From Pseudisothecium myosuroides (taxonomy: Eukaryota; Streptophyta; Bryopsida; Hypnales; Lembophyllaceae): a stretch of DNA of 64,000 nt. Shown in pieces: positions 11,926 through 22,820 of the stretch. The stretch is from the NCBI GenBank assembly GCA_951799445.1, contig OX637288.1, forward strand, positions 7,690,501-7,754,500, given 5' to 3'. The first letter of the stretch is position 1, and every line of letters begins with the position of its first letter. The position numbers and the translations under genes are program-made. The notes below the pieces were generated by a model. That model was not told the DNA's origin. It did not search any database and was given only the letters and a program-made list of their open reading frames with translations.

Positions 11926-12291
11926 TCACTTTGTTTTTGTTCTCTGCGTAACCTCAATTATGCCGCGCTGCACCAGGACAGGATGGCGCCTCATCTCCAG
12001 TATGGTACTTGCCGATTTCACAACCTTTTTGTAGTTCTCCATGACACACTCCGAGCAGACAGGAGAGGCCCCATGTTTAGATAGCAGCGAAACTTGCTCG
12101 TGGTAGTAATCCCAGGGGTCAAGCTGTATTGAAACGGTGGCAGAAGGTCGACTTAGGTTGAAATCTACGAAGCGAAGGCTCAACCGAGACATCAGCCCTG
12201 TGTAATAGCAATTGGATGTGCTTTGCTGTGTTTTTTCTTTGTGTCTTTGTATACTAAGATTTCTAAAAGGCATTAAAGGCGTTTCATTCAA
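11926..12291 (-). other. Conserved block with a - strand reading frame, unknown
   Basis: In this copy a 121-codon frame is open, with the core SKHGASPVCSECVMENYKKV. The same core can be read near 1417-1640 (ending differently), and in altered form near 21365-21600, 36480-36690 and 49200-49430, where indels or stops break parts of it. No family was recognised. It could be a relic exon or simply conserved 3' flank. Confidence 0.2.
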
Positions 12292-12708
12292 CTGAATACA
12301 GACAGTGGAGAAATAGTTTTGAGTGTAGACGTTGTCTTTGATCTTTTCTAGGCAGTCAGTGAAGCAGAGAACTATCCCACCGTGCTATTGTTCCAGTTCT
12401 GCCCCTGAAACCTTGATAAATCAGAGAGCAAGGAAGTGACATGCAATTTGTTTAAGGAAAATCTGTGTATTGATTCATTTTTCTTTTGTAATGCGCTTGG
12501 TGATCATGCTGACTAGATGATCATGCGTGGTCTAGTCGACAACGTTTCTTCACCGCAATTATCAAGTACTTCCCTTTAACCTGTGTCTTTGATCTGAAAC
12601 TCATTGTTCCAAAGTCTAGGCATTGATTTTCATGTCCAATTGCTGCCTATTTGTTTCTTTACCATAAGAACGAATCCTAGTTAGCACTTTCAACAGACAG
12701 CATAGTCA

Positions 12709-12812
12709 ATGCTCATCTCATAGTTTTACATATTTGGTGCTCGGCACTTGGGAAAATTTGGATGCTCATCTCGTAGTTTAACATTTCTGGTGCTTGCTAC
12801 TTGGGAAAATCT
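12709..12812. repeat. Tandem 53-bp duplication (unit B)
   Basis: Same pair as at 2179-2281. Confidence 0.7.
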
Positions 12813-13201
12813 GTTGTGAATGATCTCGTATCATGCATTGCTTAACCTAGTGTCATTCTCCAACGCAGTATTGTTGCAAGGAATGGCTCAGGATTTAGGG
12901 TTCAAGGGTAGGATGCACAACAATTGCGGGTTTTATATAGTTCTTTTGATTCTTGGTTATCACTGCCATTGAGATATAGCAACTCCGGCGACAATATTGC
13001 CAGACCACAGACTAAGAGTAAAAGTATACTTCCATTCATGTGAACACAAAACAGAAGACTTGATACTTCTTAATGTAACCTTTACCACTAATGTATGAAG
13101 TGTACTACATTCTGTGTAAAACCTGTGTGCTACCATTAAATTACTGCGACAGCCAAATTTCGCTACATGTACGTAAGCGTATCCAACTCCCAAAAGGCTT
13201 C

Positions 13202-15282
13202 CTAAAATTCCCCTCCATCAGGTGGCGGAGCCATGAGGCCTGAGTAATTATGTTCCTGCATGCTCTGCTCCATCTCCATCTCAAAGCTTGGAACTCCTTG
13301 ATTGACGTCTTGCAGCGGCTGGTCCCGAAGGTATGACTCCATCTCCATCTCAAAACTTGGAACTCCTTGGTTGACGTCTTGCAGCTGCTGCCCCTGAAGG
13401 CATGATTGATATGACCACTGAGGGTTTTGAATCCTGGATTCTCGGAGTTGTTGTTGCTGCTGAATACCTTGCTCAATTTGAAACTGCAGCATCTGGGCTC
13501 CGAAGACTTGGATTTGCTGAAGAGAAATCTGTTGTTGATCAGAAATTTGCTGTTGCTGAAGAGAAATTTGCTGTTGCTGATCAGAAATTTGTTTTAGCTG
13601 AAGAGAAATCTGTTGTGGCTGAGTGCCCATAAGTGATTGAAGTAAGTCCAGTTGGTCACTGCCGTTCAGATTCATTCCACTCTCGGTGTTTGGTGGCAGT
13701 TGTGAAACTGGTAGAGCAGATCCTTCTCCAAAACCAAGGTCATGGCCATCTGAAAGCGCAAGACCCTGACATCATCCGTCAAAAGCGCTGTCAAAAACCT
13801 AAACCAGCAAGGGTAGTGCATTTGTGACAAAGGCAGAAACCCACTAAAGCTTGCGCTTCCTTCCCGTGGCTTCAGAAATTATCCATTTATAAAGCAAACA
13901 CCTTGGCATATGGAAGACTTCTTAGTTCTATCGCACCCAAAGCTGCTGGTTATAGATACACTGTAAATGCATCATCTCAGGGTTCAAATGTGACTGGGAC
14001 TCTAGTCACTACTTTAAACACCAGTAATTCATCGCTTATTCATGGAGTATCCACATCGCACATATTTTAAGGCTTCAATGCACCAAAATCCTCTCACAAG
14101 ACATATATTAAAACAAATTCCATTTTAACACTGAAAACCACTCAAAAGGAATAAGTTGCTTACCTCATGCATTCCGTCGAAAGAATCGGATGCGCAATCC
14201 AAACCATGATTGTCCGGCATGGCCATACCCATTCCCGATTTCTCCGCTTGACTCACAAGGACTAGCTGTTGAGGTTCAGCTGAGTTCAACAAGCTCGCCC
14301 CACAAGGATCCACATTTACCTCAACACGTACTTGCGTCGCCTGACCTTCACATGCTTCCAAAATTTCCTGCACCAAAGCTGCCTCCGCCTCTGCCCCCTT
14401 CTTGAAATCTTCATAAACCTTCTTTGCTTGACCTAACACCCACTCCCGCAGCTCCAGGCCAGTGAGGCTTCGCTCTTCCTCACTCATCGGGGGGACCCGA
14501 AACCAGCCATCCAGCAAACCTGCAGAATATTTTCGGTTGTAGTAGAAGGCAGCAATGAGAAACATATTGTGCGCCTCTTGCGGGGTGTCGAACCGCCCAA
14601 GTTCGAGCCTTCGCAAGTTTCTGTTGTTCCACTTGGTAGGTCTCAATCGTGCATCATACACCACCTTGGTGCGACCTTGCTTGTCCACCCGTGTTTTGCA
14701 GACCCATCCTTTAGGAGCTACCTCTCTGAACTTAATCCAGACATAGGCGCCCAGGAACAGGACTATTGCCACGTAAATATCTCGAAAATCTAAAGAACTA
14801 CGTGAGTATGCTCTAGAGCCACCCCTGTCGACATTCCCCGTGAGGTAATGGTATACCAAAGCCAACAGAACCACTGCCGACACAACAACGGCGAAAGACG
14901 GTACTGAGGCCTCGGAGGGCTCTTCAGGAGGACCCCACCATGGGTTAGCCCTATATACTGATTGTGCAAAGGAGTACAGCAGCGTTGGACGCCCGCTTTC
15001 CAACCAATCATTTAGTGATGTTTGGATTGCGTTCACACATCGCAGGTAGGAATCCAAATCACGTGACAAGAAACCTTCCTCTAAAAAAAGGTCAGGATGG
15101 ATGTCCACCACCCAAGAAACCTTTGCACTGCCTTCGATTGCCCTCGAATGGACCTCCAAACCAGACCCCACTAGACACCAATCAGCCAGGAATTCAGCAC
15201 GAGCCAAATCTCCATGATCACGCAGTCCTCGAGAGAAGTCCCGAAGAATCAAAGACGCAGGCACCCTATTCTTCCTTCCCAT
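13202..15282 (-). CDS. AP2-like membrane protein, copy B
   Basis: Exon 1 is 15282-14164 (373 codons), the intron 14163-13766, and exon 2 13765-13202, for 560 aa. TM1 and TM2 and the segment between them (LTGNVDRGGSRAYSRSSLDF) are identical to the other copies. The AP2-like domain follows TM2 directly (LGRFDTPQEAHNMFLIAAFY), after a variable loop. Exon 2 has a long heptad-like Gln run (QQISLQQQQISDQQ) and two 23-residue repeats. A TAG where C has CAG ends the protein about 15 residues early. The intron acceptor is supported by this copy: one T is missing just before it (GATGTCAG rather than GATGTTCAG), which would break the frame if that stretch were coding but does no harm in an intron. Likely functional, possibly as a membrane-tethered regulator; that role is inferred from the domains only. 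Confidence 0.68.
13268..13405 (-). repeat. Two 69-bp in-frame repeats in exon 2 of copy B
   Basis: 13268-13336 and 13337-13405 each encode a 23-residue unit around QDVNQGVPSFEMEME. Copy C has the same pair. Copies A, D and E have a single unit. Confidence 0.85.
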
Positions 15283-15286
15283 GGCC

Positions 15287-15304
15287 TCAAGTGCATATGA
15301 ACAT
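15287..15304 (-). promoter_or_regulatory. Conserved short uORF before copy B
   Basis: Same five-codon uORF and spacing as in copy A. Confidence 0.4.
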
Positions 15305-15510
15305 CCGGCAGAACCAACACCCCACCCCACCCCCCAGAACCTCTCCTTGCCTACCGACAGTGCTAGCTCACGAGTGAAACTGAGACTTGGACAGTAGTCC
15401 CCAGTCCCCACGACTGAACCGAACAAGCGTTTGCAAAAGCTCTAACTGAAGTTCGCAGAGAAAACTGAGTCACAAGCTGAAGCTGGCAGGTGAGCTCACG
15501 ATGTTTTAAG

Positions 15511-15680
15511 TTATAAGCTTGTGGGTGCAACTGGGGAAGAGCTCGGGTTTAAGTTAGGGCAGTACAGACAATTGGGGGGGACGCAGGAATCAAAGGGGGA
15601 CACGGCGAGGGGGAAGCGAAGGCCGGGGGAACAAAAGGGGGTAACGACACTGTGAAATTGTCAACGAGGGGGGAGAAGAA
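15511..15680 (-). promoter_or_regulatory. Promoter region of copy B
   Basis: Where A and C have TATAAAA, B has TTAAAA interrupted by about a dozen extra bases that supply CTTATAA (15511-15517) instead. Upstream, + strand G-runs of 5-7 lie at about 15570-15680, fewer than in A and C. Confidence 0.35.
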
Positions 15681-15722
15681 GACACGTGGCAGGTCTCAAA
15701 GTCTACAGTAGAACAAACACAC

Positions 15723-15848
15723 ATGGCAATGACCGACATTGCGTCCCTCTCTTCAAACGTGTCCACTATGTACAGTCCGCCAAGATTTGTGGGCTCAAAT
15801 GTTGCACTGCATTTGGAACGAGGGGACCCAACACAATTGGGAGATTGA
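15723..15848 (+). other. Divergent short ORF, transit-peptide-like (unit B)
   Basis: 41 codons (MAMTDIASLSSNVSTMYSPP at the start, ending TQLGD). It has the same length and frame as the ORF of unit C. Their differences are mostly amino-acid-changing, which argues against strong selection. Confidence 0.25.
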
Positions 15849-15904
15849 GTACAATGGATATGATTACCTTAATCCATTCAAAATAAGGATGTGAATCTTC
15901 ATCT

Positions 15905-16745
15905 TAATCCAATGTAGCACACGACATGGGAGGTGGGTAAATTTTTAACCCTAATTTACAGCGATTTGTTGAGGCCCCAAACTGCCCCAAAATACTTGTA
16001 TTCAAAGCAAGGCTAAAATTGTCATTTTTTTATATCTTTAACAAATTCAACTATATCATCCTTCAACTAACTTGTTCAAGTACATCTTTTCCATATTTTT
16101 GAGTCAAAATTGCCTCCAATTAATTACACATTCAATGTGCCTAAACTTCCAAAAAGAGTTTCTTTTAGTCCTTTCCAAATGGGTGAAGTTCTACCTTTCA
16201 ACATTTTAATGAAAAAACGGTGTATGTCCCACAACTTAAGCAATTTAGTCAATATGTAGGAAAATGGGTTGAGATTATATGGATAAAAAATTTACCCAAA
16301 AAACTTTAATACTCATCTTTCTAAATATGTTTTAATGGAAGGTAGTATTGGATGAAAGGAAAATTGAAATTGCTAAAAACTTTTTCAAGAAATTGGGAAT
16401 TGTAAATCTCGATGGTGAGAATGTTCTAATAAGCAACATATATCCTATGTAATTTTTGTTTTTATTTTTGTAATTTTCAAAATTGAGTTTTAAAATGACT
16501 ATATGATTCTTCTACCATCATGGCTTACAAAACAAAATTCCATCATTACTTTCACCTTGTTATTCAAAATCATGGTTTAAATGCTTTTGAATATACATCA
16601 ATATACACCAAAAAAGTAAAATTAATCAATCTTTTCATTTTTTTGTTGCTCGCTTTGACATTGAAGTCAGAAAGAACTTATAACTTTTGCAATATTTATC
16701 AAAATGACATGAAACAAACAATCACACGTAGATTAGGATGATTAG
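15905..16745. repeat. AT-rich spacer type S1
   Basis: Begins ccaatgtagcacacgacatg. Related copies are at 18280-19599, 25995-26760, 37222-38640 and 53450-54360, all in the same orientation. No gene is seen in it. Confidence 0.7.
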
Positions 16746-16794
16746 TATCCAACCAAAAAAAATTATGCAAAAATTTCAAATGATGAAAGGGGGT

Positions 16795-17460
16795 TATAGT
16801 TTATATAGGTTTAAGTAGTGTTGTACAGACAATTGGGCCATTGGGGGGACGGCAGCTAAACAAAGGGGGTACAGGACACGATGTGGGGGGAATCGAAGGG
16901 GGGAACAAAGGGGGAGAAGAAGACTCGTGGCAGTACCAGAGTCTGGAAACACGAACTTAGTTAAACACACGCAGGAATGAGGCAGGACGTTAAACCCGTA
17001 GGGTGAAAACGCAGGAATTTTACCCCCGGGAAAAAGCAGGAATTTTTTATTTTTCACATTTTTATTTATTTTTAAATTCTGGATTCATATTTGTGATCAG
17101 AGGCCCCAAATTACCTTGGAGAGGTCTACATCTAATTCTAGGCACAGCTCAAAATAGGGGCAAGATTTTACTTTTATCCCCCCCCTAATTTTTGTGTTTT
17201 CACCCTGGGGTCCCACTTCATGCGATGGACTTAACGTCCTGCGTAAATGAGTCCTGGACCAGTAGGGTGAAAACGCAGGAATTTCACCCCAAGGGAAAAC
17301 GCAAGAATTTTTCATTTTTCACACAAATTTTTTTTTGCAAATTTTGAATTCATATTTGCGATTAGAGACCCCCAAATTAACTAGGAGAGGTCTATAACAT
17401 ACCCTAGACACAGCTCATAATGGGGGGCAAGATTTTACTTTTATCCCTATGAACTTGCAT
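16795..17460. other. Orphan promoter fragments without a gene body
   Basis: Two further copies of the sequence that lies upstream of the AP2-like genes: G-runs with the cagacaattgggccatt motif (about 16825-16920) and the stretch aaacgcaggaattt with following flank (twice, near 17008 and 17270). Spacer S1 stands on both sides. This is what a unit would look like after loss of its gene body. Confidence 0.5.
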
Positions 17461-17704
17461 TTTTATCTAGGTGGTCCTACTTTGTGGGACTCATTTAGCG
17501 TCCTGCCTAGCATACAATCAAACAATGACAAACTTCAAGCTCCATTGCGTTCCTCTCTTCAAACACGTCCATTATCTACAGTACACCAAGACTTGTGGGC
17601 TCAAATGTTGCAAATATGGAACTAGGGATGCCACTAGGAGATTGACTGTAATAGGTATAATTACCTTAATAGGTTCAAAACAAGGATGCAAATCTTCATC
17701 TTAA

Positions 17705-18275
17705 CCCCGAAAGTCCCAAGGCCATTTTTCTATCAAAAAACACTCAAAACTGCCATTTTTGCTGCGTTCACCTAAGAAAGCAAATTTTTTTTATTTTTGC
17801 AATCTAACCGTAGCACCTTGAACTTCACTTATTTGAGATCATGTGGTGAAAATTTCATTAAATTTGACCATACACATTGGAAGACATTAGCATTTAAAGT
17901 TAGAAAAAAAGTTTTTTTTCAAGAACACGCTTAGAATGCCCAAAAAACAAGATTGTCCATAATTTTCTTATCACTAGTCCAAATAGAATGAATCAAAGTT
18001 TTACATGTAGAAATAATATAATATTTTTAGGATTTAAAAAAATAAATAAATTGACTTGTGATTTTTTGGGGGCTGGCCGCGGACCACCATTTTTGGCTTT
18101 TTGTGCCATAATATTTGCATCCGACACCGATTGAAATAAAAAATTATATTTCCAAGAAGCTTATGTGTTTTTCTAGCTCTCCAAATACTTTAAGAAAATT
18201 ATGACAAATATTGAGATTGTATGAGCCTACCCAAAGTCACATTTTGGCCCCATAGGACCAATGGGACTTTATGGG
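17705..18275 (+). mobile_element. TTAA-target MITE, 571 bp
   Basis: Flanked by TTAA at 17701-17704 and 18276-18279. The ends are inverted: CCCCGAAAGTCCCAAGG on the left against CCCATAAAGTCCCATTGG read from the right. The empty site is in this window: 15900-15920 reads cttcatcTTAAtccaatgt, exactly the flanks joined with one TTAA. The target and terminal CCC resemble piggyBac-type elements; no transposase is encoded. Confidence 0.8.
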
Positions 18276-18641
18276 TTAATCCAATGTGGCACATGACATG
18301 GAAGGTGCGTAATTTCTTGATCCTTATTTATAGCAATTGGTACTACTCCAAAATACAAAGCAATGCTAAAATCGTCATTTTTTTTTAATATCTAAAGAAT
18401 TCAACTATATTATCCTTAAACTAACTTGTTCAAGTACATCCTTCCAAAATTTTAGAGTGGCAATTACCTCCGATTACACATTCAATGTGCCTAACCTTCC
18501 AAAACAATATAATTTTAGTCCTTTCCAGAGTTTTGCCTTTCAATAATTTAATGAAAAATGTGTATGTTACACAACTTGTGCAATTTAGTCAATATGTGAA
18601 AAAATGGGTTGAGATGAGTGATCCTAGAACTAGTTTATGGA

Positions 18642-18748
18642 AACACGTGTATTTCTAGTATAACTTTACTAAAAATCTCCTAAAAGGTCATTATTTATAA
18701 GACTATACTACTAGGACTATACTTAAAACACACCTTTCTCTTGTAGTG
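18642..18748 (+). mobile_element. CACTA-type MITE, right-end fragment
   Basis: Ends CCTTTCTCTTGTAGTG and matches the right half of the full copy at 37596-37796. The left half is missing. Confidence 0.55.
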
Positions 18749-19599
18749 TTAGTGCAATATGCTACCTTCAAGACAAACAAGCATCAACTTTGGCTACCTT
18801 GAGAGTGAGTGGCATTAAAAAAAATTAAAAAGAAAGGATTTTGCAAGTTGTAAAGGATAACTGGGAGTACTATAACTCAAAACTCACTAAGTAGATGCTA
18901 ATTCCAATGTGGAGTAAGTAACAAATTGGCTATCAAATTTTATTGGTTGTTGCAATCTTGGCTAAAATCTAATTTTTTGAGGATTTTCACCAATGTACAT
19001 GTAGCTACTGAAAATTTTAAGTAGCAATGAAGCAAGTTTTAGCCAGTTCTGTAATCTCAACTTGAGATTACATGGATAAAAATTATACCCAACAAACTTT
19101 GATATTCATCTTTCTGAAAATTATGCTATAAATTGAAGGTGGCATTGGATGAAAGGAAAATTGAAATTGCTAAAAACTTTTACAAAAAGTTGAAAATTGT
19201 AAATCTCAACGGTGAGAATGTTCTGGTAAGCAACATCTATTCCATATTTTTATTTTTATTCTTGTAATTTTTGAAATTGAGTTCAAAAATGACTATGCGA
19301 TTTTTGTACAAATCATGGTCCGCAACATAAAGCTCGTCATTATTTTCATTTCATTATTTAAAATCATGGTTTAAATATCTTTAAGTACATATCAATCTAC
19401 ACCAAAAAATGAAATTAATCAATCTTTTCTTAGAACATTGTTTTACTTGCCCGCTTTGACATTGAAGTAAAAAAGAACTTATGACTTTTGCAATATTTAT
19501 TGGAATGATGTGAAACAAACAATCACATGTAGATTAGGATGATTAGCATCCAACTAAAAAGTTTGATGCAAAAAATTTCAAATGATGAAGAGGAGATAT

Positions 19600-20293
19600 G
19601 GGTCGTTGCAAGAAACACTTGCCATTTTTGTCTCAAAAGGGTCTAATTCAATGAGTACCGTGACTTTTGGAATAAAATTTTTAAAAATAAAATAAAATAT
19701 GATAATTTTTAAAGCATTCAAAATAATTGAGGTGTAAAAATTCAGGCTTAAGAAATTAATCTCTAAAATTTATGCACAAAAAAAGAGTTAAAAAAAATAG
19801 ATATAACAGTAGGAAATTTAAAAAAAAACTAAAAAAATCATTTTTCCTAACTTAATGATGCTCTTTTTCAACCATTTGCATCTTTGGAAGAAAGCAAATT
19901 GTGTTCTTTGAACTTGCACAAAGGTAGTGCATTTTGAGCACATGTGAAAGGTGGATATTTTAATTAGTATTTTTTTTAAAAATCTTTTTGTGGTCTTGTA
20001 TAACTTTCATAGAAGTCCTCATCCCCCAATTTTGACCTCTAAATTTGTATTTTTAGGTTGAAAATAGTACTAAAAATCCCCCCAAATGGCAAAGGTAGAT
20101 TCCAATTGGAAGCTATTTTAAAATAGTAAAATAATTTTTTTAACTAGAAAAAATTACTCAATGTCTACAACTACTATATATTCATTTCAAATTTCATACA
20201 TAATTGACATATGACGCAAAACTTACAAGCCAAAAAACACTTGTCTGAGGCGAAGGGGACAAAAAAAAGGACAATTAATTCTTGCAATCACCC
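19600..20293 (+). mobile_element. MITE with TTGCAAGAA ends (family 2)
   Basis: 694 bp, starting GGGTCGTTGCAAGAAACAC and ending, on the other strand, GGGTGATTGCAAGAATTAA. Further members or relatives: 38650-39345, 39576-40308, 45708-46452, and partial copies near 6110, 28525, 48115 and 55025. No coding sequence. Confidence 0.6.
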
Positions 20294-21350
20294 ATATCTA
20301 TACTTTAATCCAATTTGGCTCATGACATGGAAGGTTGATTATTTTCCAAATTTTGTGATATTATAATTTGCACCTATGGAATTATACTCTTGAAGAGAAT
20401 TAGATATTGAAAAGTAATAGTGATGGTATTTTAACCCCATGGGTAGGATAGAGTCTTTTGTTCCTTGTTCACCCCATAAAGGTTATATTTTTCCCTTTTG
20501 AATGAAACAAAGTTCCAACTATAGGAGCAATTATATCATTTATCTTTGTATTTTTAATTCTATTGAAATCCACAAGGTTTTCATATTATACCTCATCTTT
20601 TCAATACTTTCAGTGGAAATGTGCCTTACAATTTCAAAAAATAGTAAAGCATTAAACTCTTAATCCAATAAGGATGTCAAAGAGTACAAATGTATACTAA
20701 ATGACTTTAAGTGAAATTGTAGAAATAAAGAATGCACCTATTTATCTAAGGATCAAATAAATTTTGGCAAAATACTAGGGGGTCTTTCTAATGTTTGCCC
20801 CTTTTCGCCATTGAATTAACCCTAGAATGCCTAAGAAGTTAAAATTTGGCTTTTGGATGACATTCAAAGTGTGTCAAAAGTTGTTAAAGAATAAGTTTTT
20901 ATATTAAATTTTTTTAAAAGGTTCATCTGCTCTTTCTTGTTTTCTAAGCATAATAATAGATCAATTTGGGTGTCTTGCATTTTTGTATGAATTGAAATGT
21001 GTGGACCACAGATCACCTTATAATGTATTTGACAAAATTCTTATTCTTTGCTCTAAATCAGAAATTTCATGAATGAAGATGAATGATCCATTTTGAATTC
21101 ACCTCTACCTAATTGCATGGAGTTAATTAAGTTTGTTTATGATTTTAGTTTTAATTTTTCAAAAATTCCAAAAACTATTGAATCTTCTTTTGCAATTTCA
21201 ACTTGGATTCTATTTCTATGGTGTAATGATTTCTTATTTATAGAAACACATGGACATTTTGTTTACACTGCAATACTGTTTACTCTCATATTTACGTATG
21301 GTGAAAATTTCAGATATTTTGAAGCTAATTCTGTATACGACATGCATTTT

Positions 21351-21362
21351 TAAACATAAATT
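21351..21362. other. Rearrangement junction: spacer joined to INDH 3' flank
   Basis: Spacer S2 (equivalent of about 7120) is joined directly to the INDH 3' flank (equivalent of about 1416), skipping INDH. The same junction occurs near 49180-49190, so units C and E descend from one deletion product. Confidence 0.65.
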
Positions 21363-22164
21363 TAGTCATGAGTTCGAGTATTTTCCTCTCTGCACTTTGT
21401 TGTTCTATGCGTACCTCAAGTATGCCGCATTGCACCAGGACAGGATCGCACCTCATCTCCAGTATGATACTTGCCGGTTTCACAACTTTTCTATAGTTCT
21501 CCTTGACAAACTCGGAGCAGACAGCAGGGGCACCATGTTATGTTAGCAGAGAAACTTGCTCTTGTGGTAGTAATCCCAGCATTTCTCAGGGGTAGACTGT
21601 GTTGGAACGGTGGCAGAAGGTCGACTTATGTTGAATCTACGATGCGAAGGCTCGTAACAACCGAAACTGAGACATCAGCCCTGTGTAATAGCAATTGTAT
21701 CTGCTTCGCTGTGTTTTTCCTTTTGTCTTCGTATTCTAAGACTTCTAAAGGCACTAGGCATTTCATTCAATCGAATACAGACAGGGCGAAATAGTTTCGA
21801 GTGCAGACATTGTCCTTGATCTTTTCTAGGCAATCAGTGAAGCAGTGAAGCAGAGAAATATCGCACCGTGCTATTGTTCCAATTCTGCCCCTGAAACCTT
21901 GATAAATCAGGGAGCAAGGGAACTGACATGCAATTTCTTAAAGAAAATTCTGTGTATTCATTCATTTTTCTTTCGTAATGCCCTCGGTGATCATGCTGAC
22001 TAGCTAGATGATGCGTGGTCTCGTCGACAACTTTCTTCACCGCAATTATCAAGTACTTCCCTCTAACCTGTGTCTATGATCTGGAATTCATTGTTCCAAA
22101 GTCTAGGCATTCATTTTCATGTCCAATTGCTGCCTATTTGTTTCTTTACCATAAGCACTTTCAA

Positions 22165-22385
22165 GGCCGGGGTGAATTGTCCCCCTTGCTCGGCATCGAG
22201 GGAAAACCCTGAAATTTTTTATTTGCGAGGTGTGATAAAATTTGCAAATTCTGAATTCATATTTGCAATCAGTTGCCCCAAATTAGCTAGGAGAGGTCTA
22301 GAACATACCCTAGAGACGGCTCAAAATAGGGTTTTTTTCAAATGCACCCTTGGAATGATTTGGGAGGCCAGTTCACCCCGACCCA
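22165..22385 (+). mobile_element. MITE with GGGGTGAA ends (family 5)
   Basis: The left end GGGGTGAATTGTCCCCC pairs with GGGGTGAACTGGCCTCCC from the right. CAA flanks both sides, and other units have gcactttCAAcagac here, so CAA is a 3-bp target duplication. Related sequence lies at 53038-53205. Confidence 0.65.
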
Positions 22386-22820
22386 CAACAGACAGCATAG
22401 TCAACGCTCATCTCGTAGTTTTACATATTTGGTGCCTAATACTTGGGAAAATCTGTTGTGAATGATCTCGTGACATGCACTGTTTAACCTAATGTCATTC
22501 TCCAACGTAATATGGGGTACTTGCAATATTGTTGCAAGGAATCGCTCAGGAGTTAGGGCTCAAGGGTAGGATGCACAACAATAGCGGGTTTTTATATTGG
22601 GTCTTTTGATTCTTAGTTATCACTGCCATTGAGATATAGCACCTCTGGCGACAATATTGCCAGACCACAGACTAAGAGTAAAAATATACTTCCATTCATG
22701 TGAAAACAAAATAGGAGATTTGATATTTCTTAATGTAACCTTTACCACTAATGTATGGTGTGCTATATTCTGTGTAAAACCTGTATGCTACCAATAAATT
22801 ACTGCGACAGCGAAAATTCG

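Larger units (their letters stand above)
18280..21350. repeat. AT-rich spacer S1+S2 between B and C
   Basis: S1 (18280-19599) is followed by the element at 19600-20293 and S2 (to 21350). The S2 core begins ttaatgatgctctttttcaa, with relatives at 5700, 28110, 38895, 47680 and 54585. No gene was recognised. The 86- and 98-codon ORFs near 21.1-21.5 kb cross a rearrangement junction and are not credible. Confidence 0.65.

Noticed and set aside
21093..21546. 86- and 98-codon ORFs
   Set aside because: They cross the rearrangement junction between spacer and INDH 3' flank and have no protein-like pattern.
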